Source: Thermoproteota archaeon
GTDB lineage: Archaea > Thermoproteota > Methanomethylicia > Methanomethylicales > Methanomethylicaceae
NCBI GenBank assembly: GCA_020832905.1
Contig: JAJHRG010000002.1
Span: 156,126-220,125, forward strand
Direction of reading: 5' to 3'
DNA: 64,000 bases
In this document: positions 53,506 to 62,960 of the stretch, in pieces
Layout: the number at the start of each line of letters is the position of its first letter
How positions within the stretch are numbered: position 1 is the stretch's first letter
Program-made: the position numbers and the translations under genes
The notes under the pieces: generated by a model
Seen by the model: the letters and a program-made list of their open reading frames with translations, nothing else
What the model was told of the DNA's origin: nothing
Databases searched by the model: none

Positions 53506-54423
53506 ATGAATGATGAATTATTAAAAATATTAAAATCACAAGGATATCAAATTGTTGGAAAACATTCTGCTGTAAAAACTTGTCATTGGGTAAGAAAAGC
53601 ACTTACTGAAGGAGAAATTTGTTATAAAGGAAAATTCTATGGAATAAAAACTCATAGATGTCTTCAAATGAGTCCATCAGTAGTATACTGTACAAATAGA
53701 TGTATTTACTGCTGGAGAATACTACCAGGTGAAAGAGGAATATCATGGAATGGAAGTTTATTAATTGAAGAAGATGATCCAGAATTTATAGCAAAAGAAT
53801 CAATAAAAGCTCATAGAAGAGCATTAATAGGATATAAAGGAAATCCAAAAGTTAAAAAAGAAATTTTAGAAGAAGCATTAAATCCAAAACATGTAGCTAT
53901 TAGTCTAAGTGGTGAACCTACACTTTATTCGAGAATTAGTGAATTAATAGAAGAATATCATAAAATGGGAATGACAACATTTTTAGTAACAAATGGTACA
54001 AGACCTGAAGTTTTAGAGAAAATAAAAGAACCTACTCAGCTTTATATTTCATTAAGTGCACCTTCAGAAGAAATTTATAAAAAAGTATGTAGACCAGTTT
54101 ATGATGATAATTGGAATAAGCTTATTAAATCTATTTCTTTATTAAGAAGTTTTAATTGTAGAACAGTAATAAGAATTACATTAGTAAGAAATTTAAATAT
54201 GAATGAAATTGATGGTTATGCAAAATTAATAAAAATTGGAATGCCAAAATATATTGAAGTAAAAGCATATATGCATTTAGGATGTTCAACATGGAGATTA
54301 AAAGAAGATGCTATGCCAACTCATGAAGAAGTTTTATTATTTTCAAAGAAATTAGCTGAAAAAATAAATTATGAAATTATTGATGAAGTTCAAGCAAGTA
54401 GAGTTGTACTATTAAAAAGTTAA
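53506..54423 (+). CDS. taw1: tRNA 4-demethylwyosine synthase Taw1/TYW1
   Basis: 305 residues. Radical SAM enzyme with the CxxxCxxC cluster motif VYCTNRCIYCWRIL and an additional N-terminal Cys pair in TCHWVRKALTEGEICYKGKFYG. It builds the tricyclic base of wyosine at position 37 of tRNA-Phe from N1-methylguanosine and pyruvate. It follows 2 nt after psmB. Length is normal. Confidence 0.94.
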   Translation: MNDELLKILKSQGYQIVGKHSAVKTCHWVRKALTEGEICYKGKFYGIKTHRCLQMSPSVVYCTNRCIYCWRILPGERGISWNGSLLIEEDDPEFIAKESIKAHRRALIGYKGNPKVKKEILEEALNPKHVAISLSGEPTLYSRISELIEEYHKMGMTTFLVTNGTRPEVLEKIKEPTQLYISLSAPSEEIYKKVCRPVYDDNWNKLIKSISLLRSFNCRTVIRITLVRNLNMNEIDGYAKLIKIGMPKYIEVKAYMHLGCSTWRLKEDAMPTHEEVLLFSKKLAEKINYEIIDEVQASRVVLLKS

Positions 54424-54448
54424 TTAGGAGATAGTATAAGGTAATTTT

Positions 54449-55063
54449 ATGAAAATAATTTCAGAAGATGTAGTATTAGAAATAGAAGAATTTCTAAAGA
54501 AAAAAGATGAAAAAAGAGAAGCATTAATATTAAAATCAAGAGAAATTATAAGAAATTCAAGTAAAGCTATTATTTTTATTCATAGAAGAGATTTTGAAAA
54601 AGCATTTGAATTAATTAAAATAATTGAAAAAATATTAAAAGAAGCATTTAGTTTATGTCAAGAATTTCCTGAATTTATGTATACAGGTCCATTACCACAA
54701 GCAATACAAGAATATGCTGAAGCTATTTTAACATTTTATTTAATAAAAGAAGGAAAAATATTATCACCAAAAGAATTAGAAATTCCTTTAGATTCATATA
54801 TAAATGGACTTACAGATTCTGTAGGTGAATTAAGAAGATATATACTTGATTTATTAAGAGAAGATAATATTAAGGAATCTGAAAAAATATTAGAAATAAT
54901 GGATGAAATATATGTAATGATTAAAAGATTTGAATTTGCAAAAGGTGTTTTACCAAATATTAAGAGAAAAATAGATATTATAAGAAAAATTGTAGAAGAT
55001 ACAAAAGCAGATTTAACATTTATATCTCATACAAAATTAATAATAAATTCATATAAAAAATAA
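54449..55063 (+). CDS. Translin family protein
   Basis: 204 residues, all helical. Translin pattern: ILKSREIIRNSSKAIIFIHR, EFPEFMYTGPLPQAIQEYAEAI (part), and LTDSVGELRRYILDLLRE with VMIKRFEFAKGVLPNIKRK. Translin-like proteins bind RNA/ssDNA as octamers; archaeal ones have RNase activity in some cases. It lies in the taw1-translin-sepS-nfi-ribK series with short spacers. Confidence 0.9.
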   Translation: MKIISEDVVLEIEEFLKKKDEKREALILKSREIIRNSSKAIIFIHRRDFEKAFELIKIIEKILKEAFSLCQEFPEFMYTGPLPQAIQEYAEAILTFYLIKEGKILSPKELEIPLDSYINGLTDSVGELRRYILDLLREDNIKESEKILEIMDEIYVMIKRFEFAKGVLPNIKRKIDIIRKIVEDTKADLTFISHTKLIINSYKK

Positions 55064-55073
55064 TGGTGATTAT

Positions 55074-56636
55074 ATGAAGATAAATATAAAAGAAGTATTA
55101 AGAAAAGCAGATGAAGATTTTGAAAAAGCATGGAAAGAATTAGTTATTGAAGGAAAAGGAGCATTTAGAATAAGAAGAAGAGGAAAACCTCATATAATAA
55201 TGGAAACAATTAATAAGCTAAGAGAAATTTATTTAGATTTAGGATTTGATGAAGTAATAAATCCAATGGTAGTTGATGAAGTTGATATTTATAAACAATA
55301 TGGAAGAGAAGCTCCTGCAATTTTAGATAGATGTTATTATCTTGCAACACTTCCTAGACCTGATATAGGAATAGGAAAAGATGAAATTGAAAAATTAAAA
55401 GAAATTGGAGTTCCAGTAGATGAAGAAAGTATTAAGAAATTAAAAAGTATACTACATGATTATAAAAAAGGAAAAATAGATGGTGATGATTTAGTAGAAA
55501 AAATTTCAGAAGGATTAAATATAGAAGATACTTTAGCATTAAAAATATTAAATGATGTTTTTCCTCAATTTAGAAAACTTGAACCTATTCCATCAAGACA
55601 ATTATTAAGATCTCATATGACAAGTGCATGGTTTTTAACATGTGCTGCAGTTCAACATAAACTTGAAAAACCAATAATGTTATTTTCTATTGGATTAAGA
55701 GCAAGAAGAGAACAAAAAGAAGATGAAAAACATTTAAGATTTCATCATGTTGCATCATCAATTATTATGGATGAAGAAGTATCAGTAGAAGATGGAAAAA
55801 TTATTTGTAATGAAATTCTTAAAAGACTTGGATTTAGTGAAATTAAATTTGAAAGAAAAAAAGTAACTGCAAAATATTATGCACCTGGTACTGAATATGA
55901 AGTATTTGCAAAAATAGGAAATTCTGATTGGTTTGAAGTTATAGATTTTGGATTATATAGTCCTATTGCATTAGCAAGATATGAAATAGAATATCCTGTA
56001 TTAAATATTGGAATTGGAGTAGAAAGAATTGCTGCATTATTGTATGGATATAAAGATTTAAGAGAATTAGCATATCCTCAATTTTATGGAGAATGGATAT
56101 TATCTGATGAAGAACTTGTAAAGCATATAAGATTTATAGAAGAACCAAAAACAGAAGAAGGAATTCTTATTGAAAAAGCAATTATAAGAACAATAGAAAA
56201 AAATAAAGATGCTAATAGTCCATGTGAATTTATAGCATATGAAGGAAAAATTTTAGGAAAAAATATAATTGTAAAAGTATTTGAAAAAGATCCTAATGTA
56301 AAACTTGTTGGACCTGCTGCTTTTAATGAAGTTTATGTTTATAATGGTAATATAATTGGAGTACCTGAAAAAGGCTTAGAAAATATTGAAATTATTAAAG
56401 AAGCAAAAGAAAAAGGAGTAAGAACAGGAATAAGATTTTTAGATGCTATAGCAAAAGCTGCAGCAGCAAGAATTGAAAAATATGGAGAAATAGAAATGAG
56501 AGTAAGAATGGTAAAACAATTAAGTGATATAAATTTATCATTAACTGATGTTGCTTTAAGATATATTACAAGTAAAAGAGGAAGAATTGATATAAGAGGA
56601 CCTGTATTTATAGGAATATATTCAAAATATGTTTGA
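55074..56636 (+). CDS. sepS: O-phosphoserine--tRNA(Cys) ligase (SepRS)
   Basis: 520 residues, class II synthetase. Motifs: motif 1 near NKLREIYLDLGFDEVINPMV, motif 2 GLRARREQKEDEKHLRFHHVA, and motif 3 GIGVERIAALLYG. It charges tRNA-Cys with phosphoserine, the first step of tRNA-dependent cysteine synthesis; SepCysS does the second step and is not in the window. SepRS is found almost only in methanogens, methane-oxidising relatives and a few allied archaea, so it supports the reading of the cfb cluster. Overlaps nfi by 8 nt. Confidence 0.95.
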   Translation: MKINIKEVLRKADEDFEKAWKELVIEGKGAFRIRRRGKPHIIMETINKLREIYLDLGFDEVINPMVVDEVDIYKQYGREAPAILDRCYYLATLPRPDIGIGKDEIEKLKEIGVPVDEESIKKLKSILHDYKKGKIDGDDLVEKISEGLNIEDTLALKILNDVFPQFRKLEPIPSRQLLRSHMTSAWFLTCAAVQHKLEKPIMLFSIGLRARREQKEDEKHLRFHHVASSIIMDEEVSVEDGKIICNEILKRLGFSEIKFERKKVTAKYYAPGTEYEVFAKIGNSDWFEVIDFGLYSPIALARYEIEYPVLNIGIGVERIAALLYGYKDLRELAYPQFYGEWILSDEELVKHIRFIEEPKTEEGILIEKAIIRTIEKNKDANSPCEFIAYEGKILGKNIIVKVFEKDPNVKLVGPAAFNEVYVYNGNIIGVPEKGLENIEIIKEAKEKGVRTGIRFLDAIAKAAAARIEKYGEIEMRVRMVKQLSDINLSLTDVALRYITSKRGRIDIRGPVFIGIYSKYV

Positions 56637-57234
56637 TATAGAAAAAGCAATTAATGCTCAAATATTAATATCAAGAAAAATAATAAAAAAGAAATTAGAA
56701 AAAGAACCTAAAACTATTTGTGGTATGGATGTATCATATAAAAATGATTTTGGATATGGAGTTGCAGTAATACTTTCATATCCAGATTTAAAATTAATAG
56801 ATGTAGTAATAACTAAGAAAAAACCTCCTATTCCTTATATACCAACATTTTTAGGATTTAGAGAAATGCCATTTTTATTTGAATTAATTAAAAAAGCAAA
56901 ATCAGATTTATATATAATAAATGGACATGGAATTTGTCATCCAAGAAAATGTGGAATTGCTACACATTTTGGAGTTTGTTTTAATGTTCCAACTATAGGT
57001 ATTGCAAAAAAATTAATAAAAGGATTTAAAGTAATAAATGATAATGTATTATTTAATAATGAAATTATTGCTAAAAAATATAAAAACTTCTATATAAGTA
57101 TAGGAAACTTAATAACATTAGAAGATGCTTATAATATTATAAAGAATTGTACAAAATATAGTCTTCCTGAACCATTAAGATTAGCTCATAATATATCAAA
57201 AAATATAGCAAAAAGGGATAATGAAAATGAATAA
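56629..57234 (+). CDS. nfi: Endonuclease V
   Basis: 201 residues. The catalytic Asp is in TICGMDVSYKND; IPYIPTFLGFREMPFLFEL is the substrate-side PYIP wedge; NGHGICHPRKCGIATHFG is the second metal region. It cuts DNA or RNA 3' to deaminated adenine (inosine). It starts 8 nt inside the end of sepS and overlaps ribK by 14 nt. Confidence 0.93.
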   Translation: MFDIEKAINAQILISRKIIKKKLEKEPKTICGMDVSYKNDFGYGVAVILSYPDLKLIDVVITKKKPPIPYIPTFLGFREMPFLFELIKKAKSDLYIINGHGICHPRKCGIATHFGVCFNVPTIGIAKKLIKGFKVINDNVLFNNEIIAKKYKNFYISIGNLITLEDAYNIIKNCTKYSLPEPLRLAHNISKNIAKRDNENE

Positions 57235-57910
57235 TGAATTAATAGAAAGTGAATTATGGTTTACATTATATTATTTATTTAAATTAGGAGGATATAAAGG
57301 AAGTATTTTAATAGGAACAGAAGATTTAGGAAAAATTTTAGGAGTTTCTCAACAAACTGCATCAAGAAGAATTTTAGAATTATTAAAAAGAGGATATATT
57401 GAAAGAGAAATAAGAAAAAATGGTCAATTAATAACAATAACAGAAAAAGGATTTAATATATTAAAAGAAGTATATAGAGGATTAAAAGAAGGATTTGAAG
57501 AAAAAGAAAAATTTTATTTTATTAAAGGTTATGTATTTACTGGATTTGGAGAAGGAGCTTATTATGTTACAAGACCTGGATATTATAAGCAATTTGAAGA
57601 AAAACTTGGATTTAAACCATTTCCTGGTACATTAAATTTAAAATTAAAATCCTTAGAAGATATTAAAGTAAGAAAAGAACTTGAAATTCTTCCTGGAATA
57701 TTAATAAAAGGATTTGTAAATGGTGAAAGAAGTTATGGTAATGTTAAGTGTTTTAAAGTAAAAATATATGATGAAATTGATGGTGCTTTACTTTTAATTG
57801 ATAGAACTCATTATAATAAAGATGTAATAGAAGTAATATCAGAAGAAAATATTAGAAAGAAATACAATCTTAAGGATGGTGATTTGGTTTATTTAAAGGT
57901 AATGATTTAA
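57221..57910 (+). CDS. ribK: CTP-dependent riboflavin kinase with HTH domain
   Basis: 229 residues. The N-terminal winged helix (IGTEDLGKILGVSQQTASRRI) is followed by the archaeal RibK fold: FTGFGEGAYYVTRPGYYKQF, KLGFKPFPGTLNLKL, and GSYGNVKCFKV-like region. It phosphorylates riboflavin to FMN with CTP. The HTH suggests regulation of its own synthesis. It is convergent with ribL, sharing 41 nt. Confidence 0.93.
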   Translation: MKMNNELIESELWFTLYYLFKLGGYKGSILIGTEDLGKILGVSQQTASRRILELLKRGYIEREIRKNGQLITITEKGFNILKEVYRGLKEGFEEKEKFYFIKGYVFTGFGEGAYYVTRPGYYKQFEEKLGFKPFPGTLNLKLKSLEDIKVRKELEILPGILIKGFVNGERSYGNVKCFKVKIYDEIDGALLLIDRTHYNKDVIEVISEENIRKKYNLKDGDLVYLKVMI

Positions 57911-58304
57911 TCATTTCCCTAATCATTGATGAGCTTATATTTCCATATTTTTCAAGTCTAACAATTTTAATATTTAAATTCATTTTCAATAAAATTTCTT
58001 CTAAATCTTTTTGATCATAACCTAATGCAATTATATCAGGTTTAACTTCATTAATAATAGAAATAATATCAAAATCTTCTCTTCCTAATATTGCTTTATC
58101 TACTGGTTTTAATGCTTCAACTAATGCTCTTCTATGTTCTTCATTCATTATTGGAGGATGACCTTTTCTTTTAATAATTGTAGAATCTCTTGCAACAACA
58201 ACAATTAGTTCTGCATTTTTTCCTCCTAATTTTTTTGCTTCTTCAAGATATCTTAAATGTCCATAATGTAAAAGATCAAAACATCCTGCAGCTAATACTC
58301 TCAT
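57870..58304 (-). CDS. ribL: FAD synthetase (archaeal RibL)
   Basis: 144 residues. The nucleotidyltransferase motif GCFDLLHYGHLRYLEE (HxGH) and GNISSSMIREMI (ISSTxxR-like) are intact. It adds AMP from ATP to FMN. It is the next step after RibK; the two genes are convergent and share 41 bases at their 3' ends. It overlaps DUF357 by 4 nt (ATGA). Confidence 0.93.
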   Translation of the reverse strand: MRVLAAGCFDLLHYGHLRYLEEAKKLGGKNAELIVVVARDSTIIKRKGHPPIMNEEHRRALVEALKPVDKAILGREDFDIISIINEVKPDIIALGYDQKDLEEILLKMNLNIKIVRLEKYGNISSSMIREMIKSLPLNKPNHHP

Positions 58305-58567
58305 TTTTCATCATCCCATTTTATCCATCCAAAATTTTTACATGCATCTAATATTCCTTCACAATAAGCAATACATACTATTCCAGTAATATATTCACCT
58401 TTATTAAAATAATATTTAGAATCTTCAAAATAACTTTTTGATAAAGAAATATTATATTCTAAAGCAGATTTAATTAATAAATCATTTGGAGGAATAATTT
58501 TCATTTTTTCAAATACTTTTTCAGTATTTTTTATATATTTTTCTAATAAATCTTTAGCATTATTCAT
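58301..58567 (-). CDS. DUF357 family protein
   Basis: 88 residues, helical. Pattern: DLLEKYIKNTEKVFEKMKI, LSKSYFEDSKYYFNKGEYIT and AYCEGILDACKNFGWIKW. Archaea-specific small protein commonly found next to RibL and DphB; function unknown. Coupled to ribL (ATGA) and preceded by dphB with almost no gap. Confidence 0.88.
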   Translation of the reverse strand: MNNAKDLLEKYIKNTEKVFEKMKIIPPNDLLIKSALEYNISLSKSYFEDSKYYFNKGEYITGIVCIAYCEGILDACKNFGWIKWDDEK

Positions 58568-58568
58568 T

Positions 58569-59354
58569 TTATATCCTCCTATTTTTTAATAATTCTCTAT
58601 CAACTTTTGCAAAAATAATTAATGCTTCTTCTTCCATAAAATGTAATTTTCCTGGTACTACTATACAATGAGGTGGAGGTCCAAAATCAATTTTTATTAT
58701 ATCAGAAATTCTTCCTCCTTTTATAAATTGATTTGGACCACCTACTCTTGCAATTCCAATTACTAACATATCTGAAGTTATAATATTTTCTTTTCTTCTA
58801 TTTTCCATTTCCATAAGCATAGCTAATCCATCATTTACTGACATATACTTATCTTCTCTTAAATCTAAAAAGAATAATGTATGTAATCCTAAGGAAAGAT
58901 TTTGTTTTAAAGTATCATATGGTACTTCTGAATAATTATCAGGAAATGTTATAGTTGCAGATTTTCCAAATTTATAATTTTGTAATCCAATTTCTCCAGG
59001 AATTACAGATATTATTGATGGTGCATGAGCAATATTTACTTTAATTCCTTGTTTTTCAGCTCTTATTCTCAATTCAATATGTGTTGTAGCAATAAATGGA
59101 TCTCCTGGTGTTAATATTGATACATTATAATCTTTTGCTTTTTTTAAAATTATTTCTCCATCTTCAATAAATTTTCTATCAATAATAATTATTTTCTTAC
59201 CAATAATTTTTTCTAATGAGTCTATATTGAGATATGGTATTATACTTGTATATTTTTCTAAAAATATAATATCTGAGTTTTTTGCAAGTTCTAATCCATA
59301 TAAAGTAATTCCTTTTTCATCATATACTCCTAAACCAATAAAATTTAATGTCAT
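58569..59354 (-). CDS. dphB: Diphthine synthase
   Basis: About 261 residues. MTLNFIGLGVYDEKGITLYGL at ATG 59354 (a TTG nine nt upstream is in frame). The tetrapyrrole-methylase-like fold shows GDPFIATTHIELRI and IGLQNYKFGKSATI. It methylates the precursor of diphthamide on elongation factor 2 with SAM. Part of the dphB-DUF357-ribL operon. Confidence 0.93.
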   Translation of the reverse strand: MTLNFIGLGVYDEKGITLYGLELAKNSDIIFLEKYTSIIPYLNIDSLEKIIGKKIIIIDRKFIEDGEIILKKAKDYNVSILTPGDPFIATTHIELRIRAEKQGIKVNIAHAPSIISVIPGEIGLQNYKFGKSATITFPDNYSEVPYDTLKQNLSLGLHTLFFLDLREDKYMSVNDGLAMLMEMENRRKENIITSDMLVIGIARVGGPNQFIKGGRISDIIKIDFGPPPHCIVVPGKLHFMEEEALIIFAKVDRELLKNRRI

Positions 59355-59413
59355 TTCAATCAATTAGAAAAATGGAAAAATTATTAAATTTTTGCTTTTT
59401 TATTAGTAAAATA

Positions 59414-59503
59414 GGGCCTGTAGCTCAGCAAGGTAGAGCGGTGGACTTAAGGCCGAAGCTCTTAACCCATTGGTCGAGGGTTCAAATCCCTCCAGGCCCG
59501 CCA
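59414..59503 (+). tRNA. tRNA-Lys (anticodon CTT) with non-canonical 13-nt intron
   Basis: Acceptor GGGCCTG/CAGGCCC with G73 and encoded CCA. Removing ACTTAAGGCCGAA (59445-59457) from between positions 30 and 31 gives anticodon stem GTGGG/CCCAT and loop CTCTTAA with CTT. Read without splicing, the stem does not close. TTAAG and CTTAA can pair around the splice region. The D, variable and T arms agree with archaeal tRNA-Lys. The intron is 5' of the anticodon, not at the usual 37/38 site. Confidence 0.8.
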
Positions 59504-59506
59504 TTT

Positions 59507-60208
59507 TTATATTATAAAATAGCTTATTATTGCAATTAAAAAACAGTATATAGAAAATAAGTAAAGTCTATTCAATAGCTTTTTTAATATATAAATTCCA
59601 ATAAATCCAAATATCATTGATATTAATATAATGTTAATATTGAGATTTGTTTCTATTATTATTCCACCAATTATAATAGGAATAAATAAAAGAAATGAAA
59701 ATTTAAATGCTTCTTCAATTTTAATATTTTTTAATAAAGCAATAGAAATTGTTACTCCAAGTCTTGAAATTCCAGGAATAATAGAAATTCCTTGAAATAA
59801 TCCTATTAATAATGATGATTTTAAATCAATATTTTTACTTCCTTTTTTATTATATGTAAGTAATAAAAGAATTCCTGTTAAAATGAAAGCAAAAGGAATA
59901 AATTTTATAAAATTAAAATTTCTTAATAATAAATAAATTATAATTGTTGGAATATTTCCAATTATAATATAAATAAATAATTTAAAGTTTTCATCTTTTG
60001 TATTAAAGCTAAAAAAAGCTTTTATTATTTTAAAAATATCATTTCTAAAGTAAATAATAATTGGAATTAATGTACCAATATGAGCTGAAATAATATTAAC
60101 AGAGGAATTAATTAATTTACTTATTATTATCATATGAGCTGAACTTGAAATTGGTAAAAATTCAGTTATTCCTTGTACTATTCCAATTATTAATTCTAAT
60201 AAATTCAT
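59507..60208 (-). CDS. uppP: Undecaprenyl/polyprenyl-diphosphatase (UppP/BacA-like)
   Basis: 233 residues and about seven membrane helices; slightly shorter than bacterial UppP (about 270). Catalytic motifs GITEFLPISSSAHM and IIPGISRLGVTISI are both present. It recycles the polyprenyl-phosphate carrier used in glycosylation of lipids and surface proteins. It starts at ATG 60208, MNLLELIIGIVQG. Confidence 0.9.
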   Translation of the reverse strand: MNLLELIIGIVQGITEFLPISSSAHMIIISKLINSSVNIISAHIGTLIPIIIYFRNDIFKIIKAFFSFNTKDENFKLFIYIIIGNIPTIIIYLLLRNFNFIKFIPFAFILTGILLLLTYNKKGSKNIDLKSSLLIGLFQGISIIPGISRLGVTISIALLKNIKIEEAFKFSFLLFIPIIIGGIIIETNLNINIILISMIFGFIGIYILKKLLNRLYLFSIYCFLIAIISYFII

Positions 60209-60239
60209 AATGATAAATTAATTATTAAAAATATAAATT

Positions 60240-61928
60240 TTATGAAAAATCAATAAGATTAATTATTGGCTTAATTACTTGTGGATTATCAATACAAGAT
60301 AATAATTGATCTTTATTTAAAAATGGTCTTTTTTTAATTATAGAAGCAGCTCTTTTTTCTCCTATACCAGGAATTGTTTTAAGTTCTTTTATTGTTAGTG
60401 AATTAATTTTAATTGGTATGGGTAATGCACTAACAGATCTAGGACCATGATCTAATACTACTACATCAAAAAATAATCCTATAGGTAATTTTCTTGGTAT
60501 TCCTACTAATATAGGATAAGAACCAATTTGTCTTGCCCATGTGATATTTCCTTCTACAACTTCACTTCTTACTTTTTTCATAATAGTATATGTAGGTACA
60601 ATTTTTTTAATCATTGGAAGATCAATTTCATTTCTCATTTTCTTTTTATGTTCTATAAATAATTTTTTATGTTTTTTAATAAGATAATCTCCAAATGATG
60701 AAACTCTTGTAAATGGTAAAATCATTAATTGTCTTAAATTTATTCTTCTTACTAATAATCCTCTTTCTAATACTTCTTTCATAAATTCAAAATTTTCTTC
60801 AAATGTTTTTTTACTTTCTCCAGGAAGTCCATAAACAAAATTTACTCCAGGAAGTAAATGAGGAAGTCCATTTTCACCTCTTTCTCTTCCTATTTTATTT
60901 ATTAATTCTATAGAGAACATTGCTCCTTCTCTATCAACTTTTAAATTATTTTTCTTAATTACTTCTTCATCAACAGATTCAATTCCTAATGCTGCAACAT
61001 CTCCAGGTGTATGATATTCTACTATTATTTTTAATACTTCTTCAGATTCCTTTGGATATTGATATATTGTAGAAGGATTTACATTATCAATATGTAATAC
61101 TTCAATATTAGGAGCATTTCTTCTTATTGATGAAAATAATTTTTTTATATTTTCTGGAGATGGTCTATAATTTTCATCAGATTGATAAACTAAAATATCA
61201 GGTTGTCTTCCTATTCTAAAATTTCTTGCTCCATAAGAATATAAAGAAGAAATTTCATCAACAACTCCTTTTATACTTCTAAATTTTGGTAATCCATAAA
61301 TTGGTTCAATACAAAAAGAACATCCTCCAGTAATAGCTCTTGGACATCCTCTAAATGTTTCAATTTCACATATTAATCCATTAGGATAATATGGATGTTG
61401 TTGAATTATTTTTGCTCCTCTTATAGAAAATTCATTTATTGAATCCATATTTTCTCTCATAAGATTTTCATTAATATTTTTATTTTTTAAAAAATCATAA
61501 ATTACAACTTCAGCATCTCCTTTTATTACTAAATCATATAAATCATAAATTTTCTTTGGAAGAAAAGCAATACTTCCTCCTCCTTTTGAAAATCCAAATT
61601 TTGCTGCAGGTCCACATAAAAAAATATATTTTGATTTTAAGAAATTAGGAAGATTTAATGCATCTTTTAAATTTGCAGGATTTCCTCCTAAATATTTTCC
61701 AGGTACAACAACTCCTGCTATTAATATAGATATATCACATTTAGATGATATTTTTTCTATTTTATTTAAATTCTTTCTAACTTCATCTATTGTCATATAT
61801 ATTATTTCAGCATATGGATCATAAGTCCATATTGCTCCTGCAATATATCTTGGATATATATCAATATAAGGAGGTACACCTAATCCTGCTGGTTCATCAT
61901 TATATCCATCTATTATTAATACTCTCAT
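60240..61928 (-). CDS. Radical SAM protein with C-terminal helix-hairpin-helix
   Basis: About 562 residues. N-terminal Rossmann-like, B12-domain-like part (LIIDGYNDEPAGLGVPPYIDI), central radical SAM core with RGCPRAITGGCSFC, where the CxxxCxxC is stretched (C-x7-C-x2-C), and a C-terminal HhH (IPGIGEKRAASIIKKRPF). Archaeal family of unknown reaction; the HhH suggests contact with nucleic acid. I use ATG 61928, overlapping the thiL stop by 4 nt and preceded by GGATGGGAG. Confidence 0.85.
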   Translation of the reverse strand: MRVLIIDGYNDEPAGLGVPPYIDIYPRYIAGAIWTYDPYAEIIYMTIDEVRKNLNKIEKISSKCDISILIAGVVVPGKYLGGNPANLKDALNLPNFLKSKYIFLCGPAAKFGFSKGGGSIAFLPKKIYDLYDLVIKGDAEVVIYDFLKNKNINENLMRENMDSINEFSIRGAKIIQQHPYYPNGLICEIETFRGCPRAITGGCSFCIEPIYGLPKFRSIKGVVDEISSLYSYGARNFRIGRQPDILVYQSDENYRPSPENIKKLFSSIRRNAPNIEVLHIDNVNPSTIYQYPKESEEVLKIIVEYHTPGDVAALGIESVDEEVIKKNNLKVDREGAMFSIELINKIGRERGENGLPHLLPGVNFVYGLPGESKKTFEENFEFMKEVLERGLLVRRINLRQLMILPFTRVSSFGDYLIKKHKKLFIEHKKKMRNEIDLPMIKKIVPTYTIMKKVRSEVVEGNITWARQIGSYPILVGIPRKLPIGLFFDVVVLDHGPRSVSALPIPIKINSLTIKELKTIPGIGEKRAASIIKKRPFLNKDQLLSCIDNPQVIKPIINLIDFS

Positions 61929-62899
61929 TTGAAATGCTCCCATCCTTTATAAGGAATTTCTATTTCTTTTGAATTTTTTACTAAAAATACTCCTCTTCCA
62001 GGAAATACTTCTCCTATTTTTATTATTTCAAATTTTTTATTTTTTGCAATTTCTAAAACTTCATTCCATTTATCTTTTTTTACTGTAAAAACAATTTCAT
62101 ATTCTTCTCCTCCATATAATGCTAATTCCTCAGGATTTAATGAATGTAATTTTGCAAATTCTATTGCTTCTTTAGCTATGGGAATATTATATATTTTAAA
62201 ACATAAATTACTTGATTTTGATAATTCATTTAATGTATATGCAAGTCCATCACTTGAATCCATACTTGATGTTACATAATCACATATAGATAAAAAATTA
62301 ATTTTTGCATTAGGCTCATAAATACTTTTGCATATTTTTCTTCTTAAATTTCTTGGTGCATAAAAACCTTCTAATAATATTTTATATGCTGCACTTGTAT
62401 TTCCAAATCTTCCTGTTGTTGCAATTATATCTCCAATATTTGCTCCAGATCTTTTTATTATTCTTTTTGAAATTCCAATTAAAAATCCACTTATTATTAA
62501 ATCATCTGCTTCTCCTAAATCTCCTCCTAAAATTTTTATTCCATAATCTTTTGCTTTTTTACTCATTCCAATTATTATTGATTTTAATTTTTTTATTGAA
62601 AAATTTCTTGGAATTCCTAATGAATATAAAAATACTAATGGTTTTGCACCTTTAGAAATCATATCACTTGTATTCATTACAATTACTTTTGAGCCAATTT
62701 TTTCCATTCTCATTCCTTTTGGAATATCTGTTTTTCTTACAAGCATATCAGTTTTTAATAATATATAATAATCATTAAGTTTTATAGCAGAAGCATCATC
62801 AGGATGTGGTAGTACTTGATCTAATAAATGATTATCTTTTTCTAAAATAGACCAAATTATATCTATTATTTTTCTTTCTCCAATTTCAAATGCTTTCAT
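61925..62899 (-). CDS. thiL: Thiamin-monophosphate kinase-like protein (ThiL/AIR synthase family)
   Basis: About 324 residues. MKAFEIGERKIIDIIWSIL start at ATG 62899 (a start nine codons upstream is less likely). DDASAIKLNDYYILLKTDML, ILGGDLGEADDLIISG and SSMDSSDGLAYTLNEL are the phosphate-loop and metal motifs of ThiL. It makes thiamin diphosphate from thiamin monophosphate, the step after ThiDN (31262). A HypE-like alternative is unlikely because the Cys-terminal tail of HypE is absent. Confidence 0.85.
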   Translation of the reverse strand: MKAFEIGERKIIDIIWSILEKDNHLLDQVLPHPDDASAIKLNDYYILLKTDMLVRKTDIPKGMRMEKIGSKVIVMNTSDMISKGAKPLVFLYSLGIPRNFSIKKLKSIIIGMSKKAKDYGIKILGGDLGEADDLIISGFLIGISKRIIKRSGANIGDIIATTGRFGNTSAAYKILLEGFYAPRNLRRKICKSIYEPNAKINFLSICDYVTSSMDSSDGLAYTLNELSKSSNLCFKIYNIPIAKEAIEFAKLHSLNPEELALYGGEEYEIVFTVKKDKWNEVLEIAKNKKFEIIKIGEVFPGRGVFLVKNSKEIEIPYKGWEHFK

Positions 62900-62960
62900 T
62901 CTTTCACTTTTAATTATTTTAAACAAAAAACTAATAAAATTTTAATTAATAATTATTTTA

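Noticed and set aside
59414..59503. tRNA-Leu(TAA), reading the unspliced GGACTTAAGG as the anticodon arm
   Set aside because: No long variable arm, the stem does not close, and G73 with the T and D arms are those of tRNA-Lys; the spliced CTT version folds fully.
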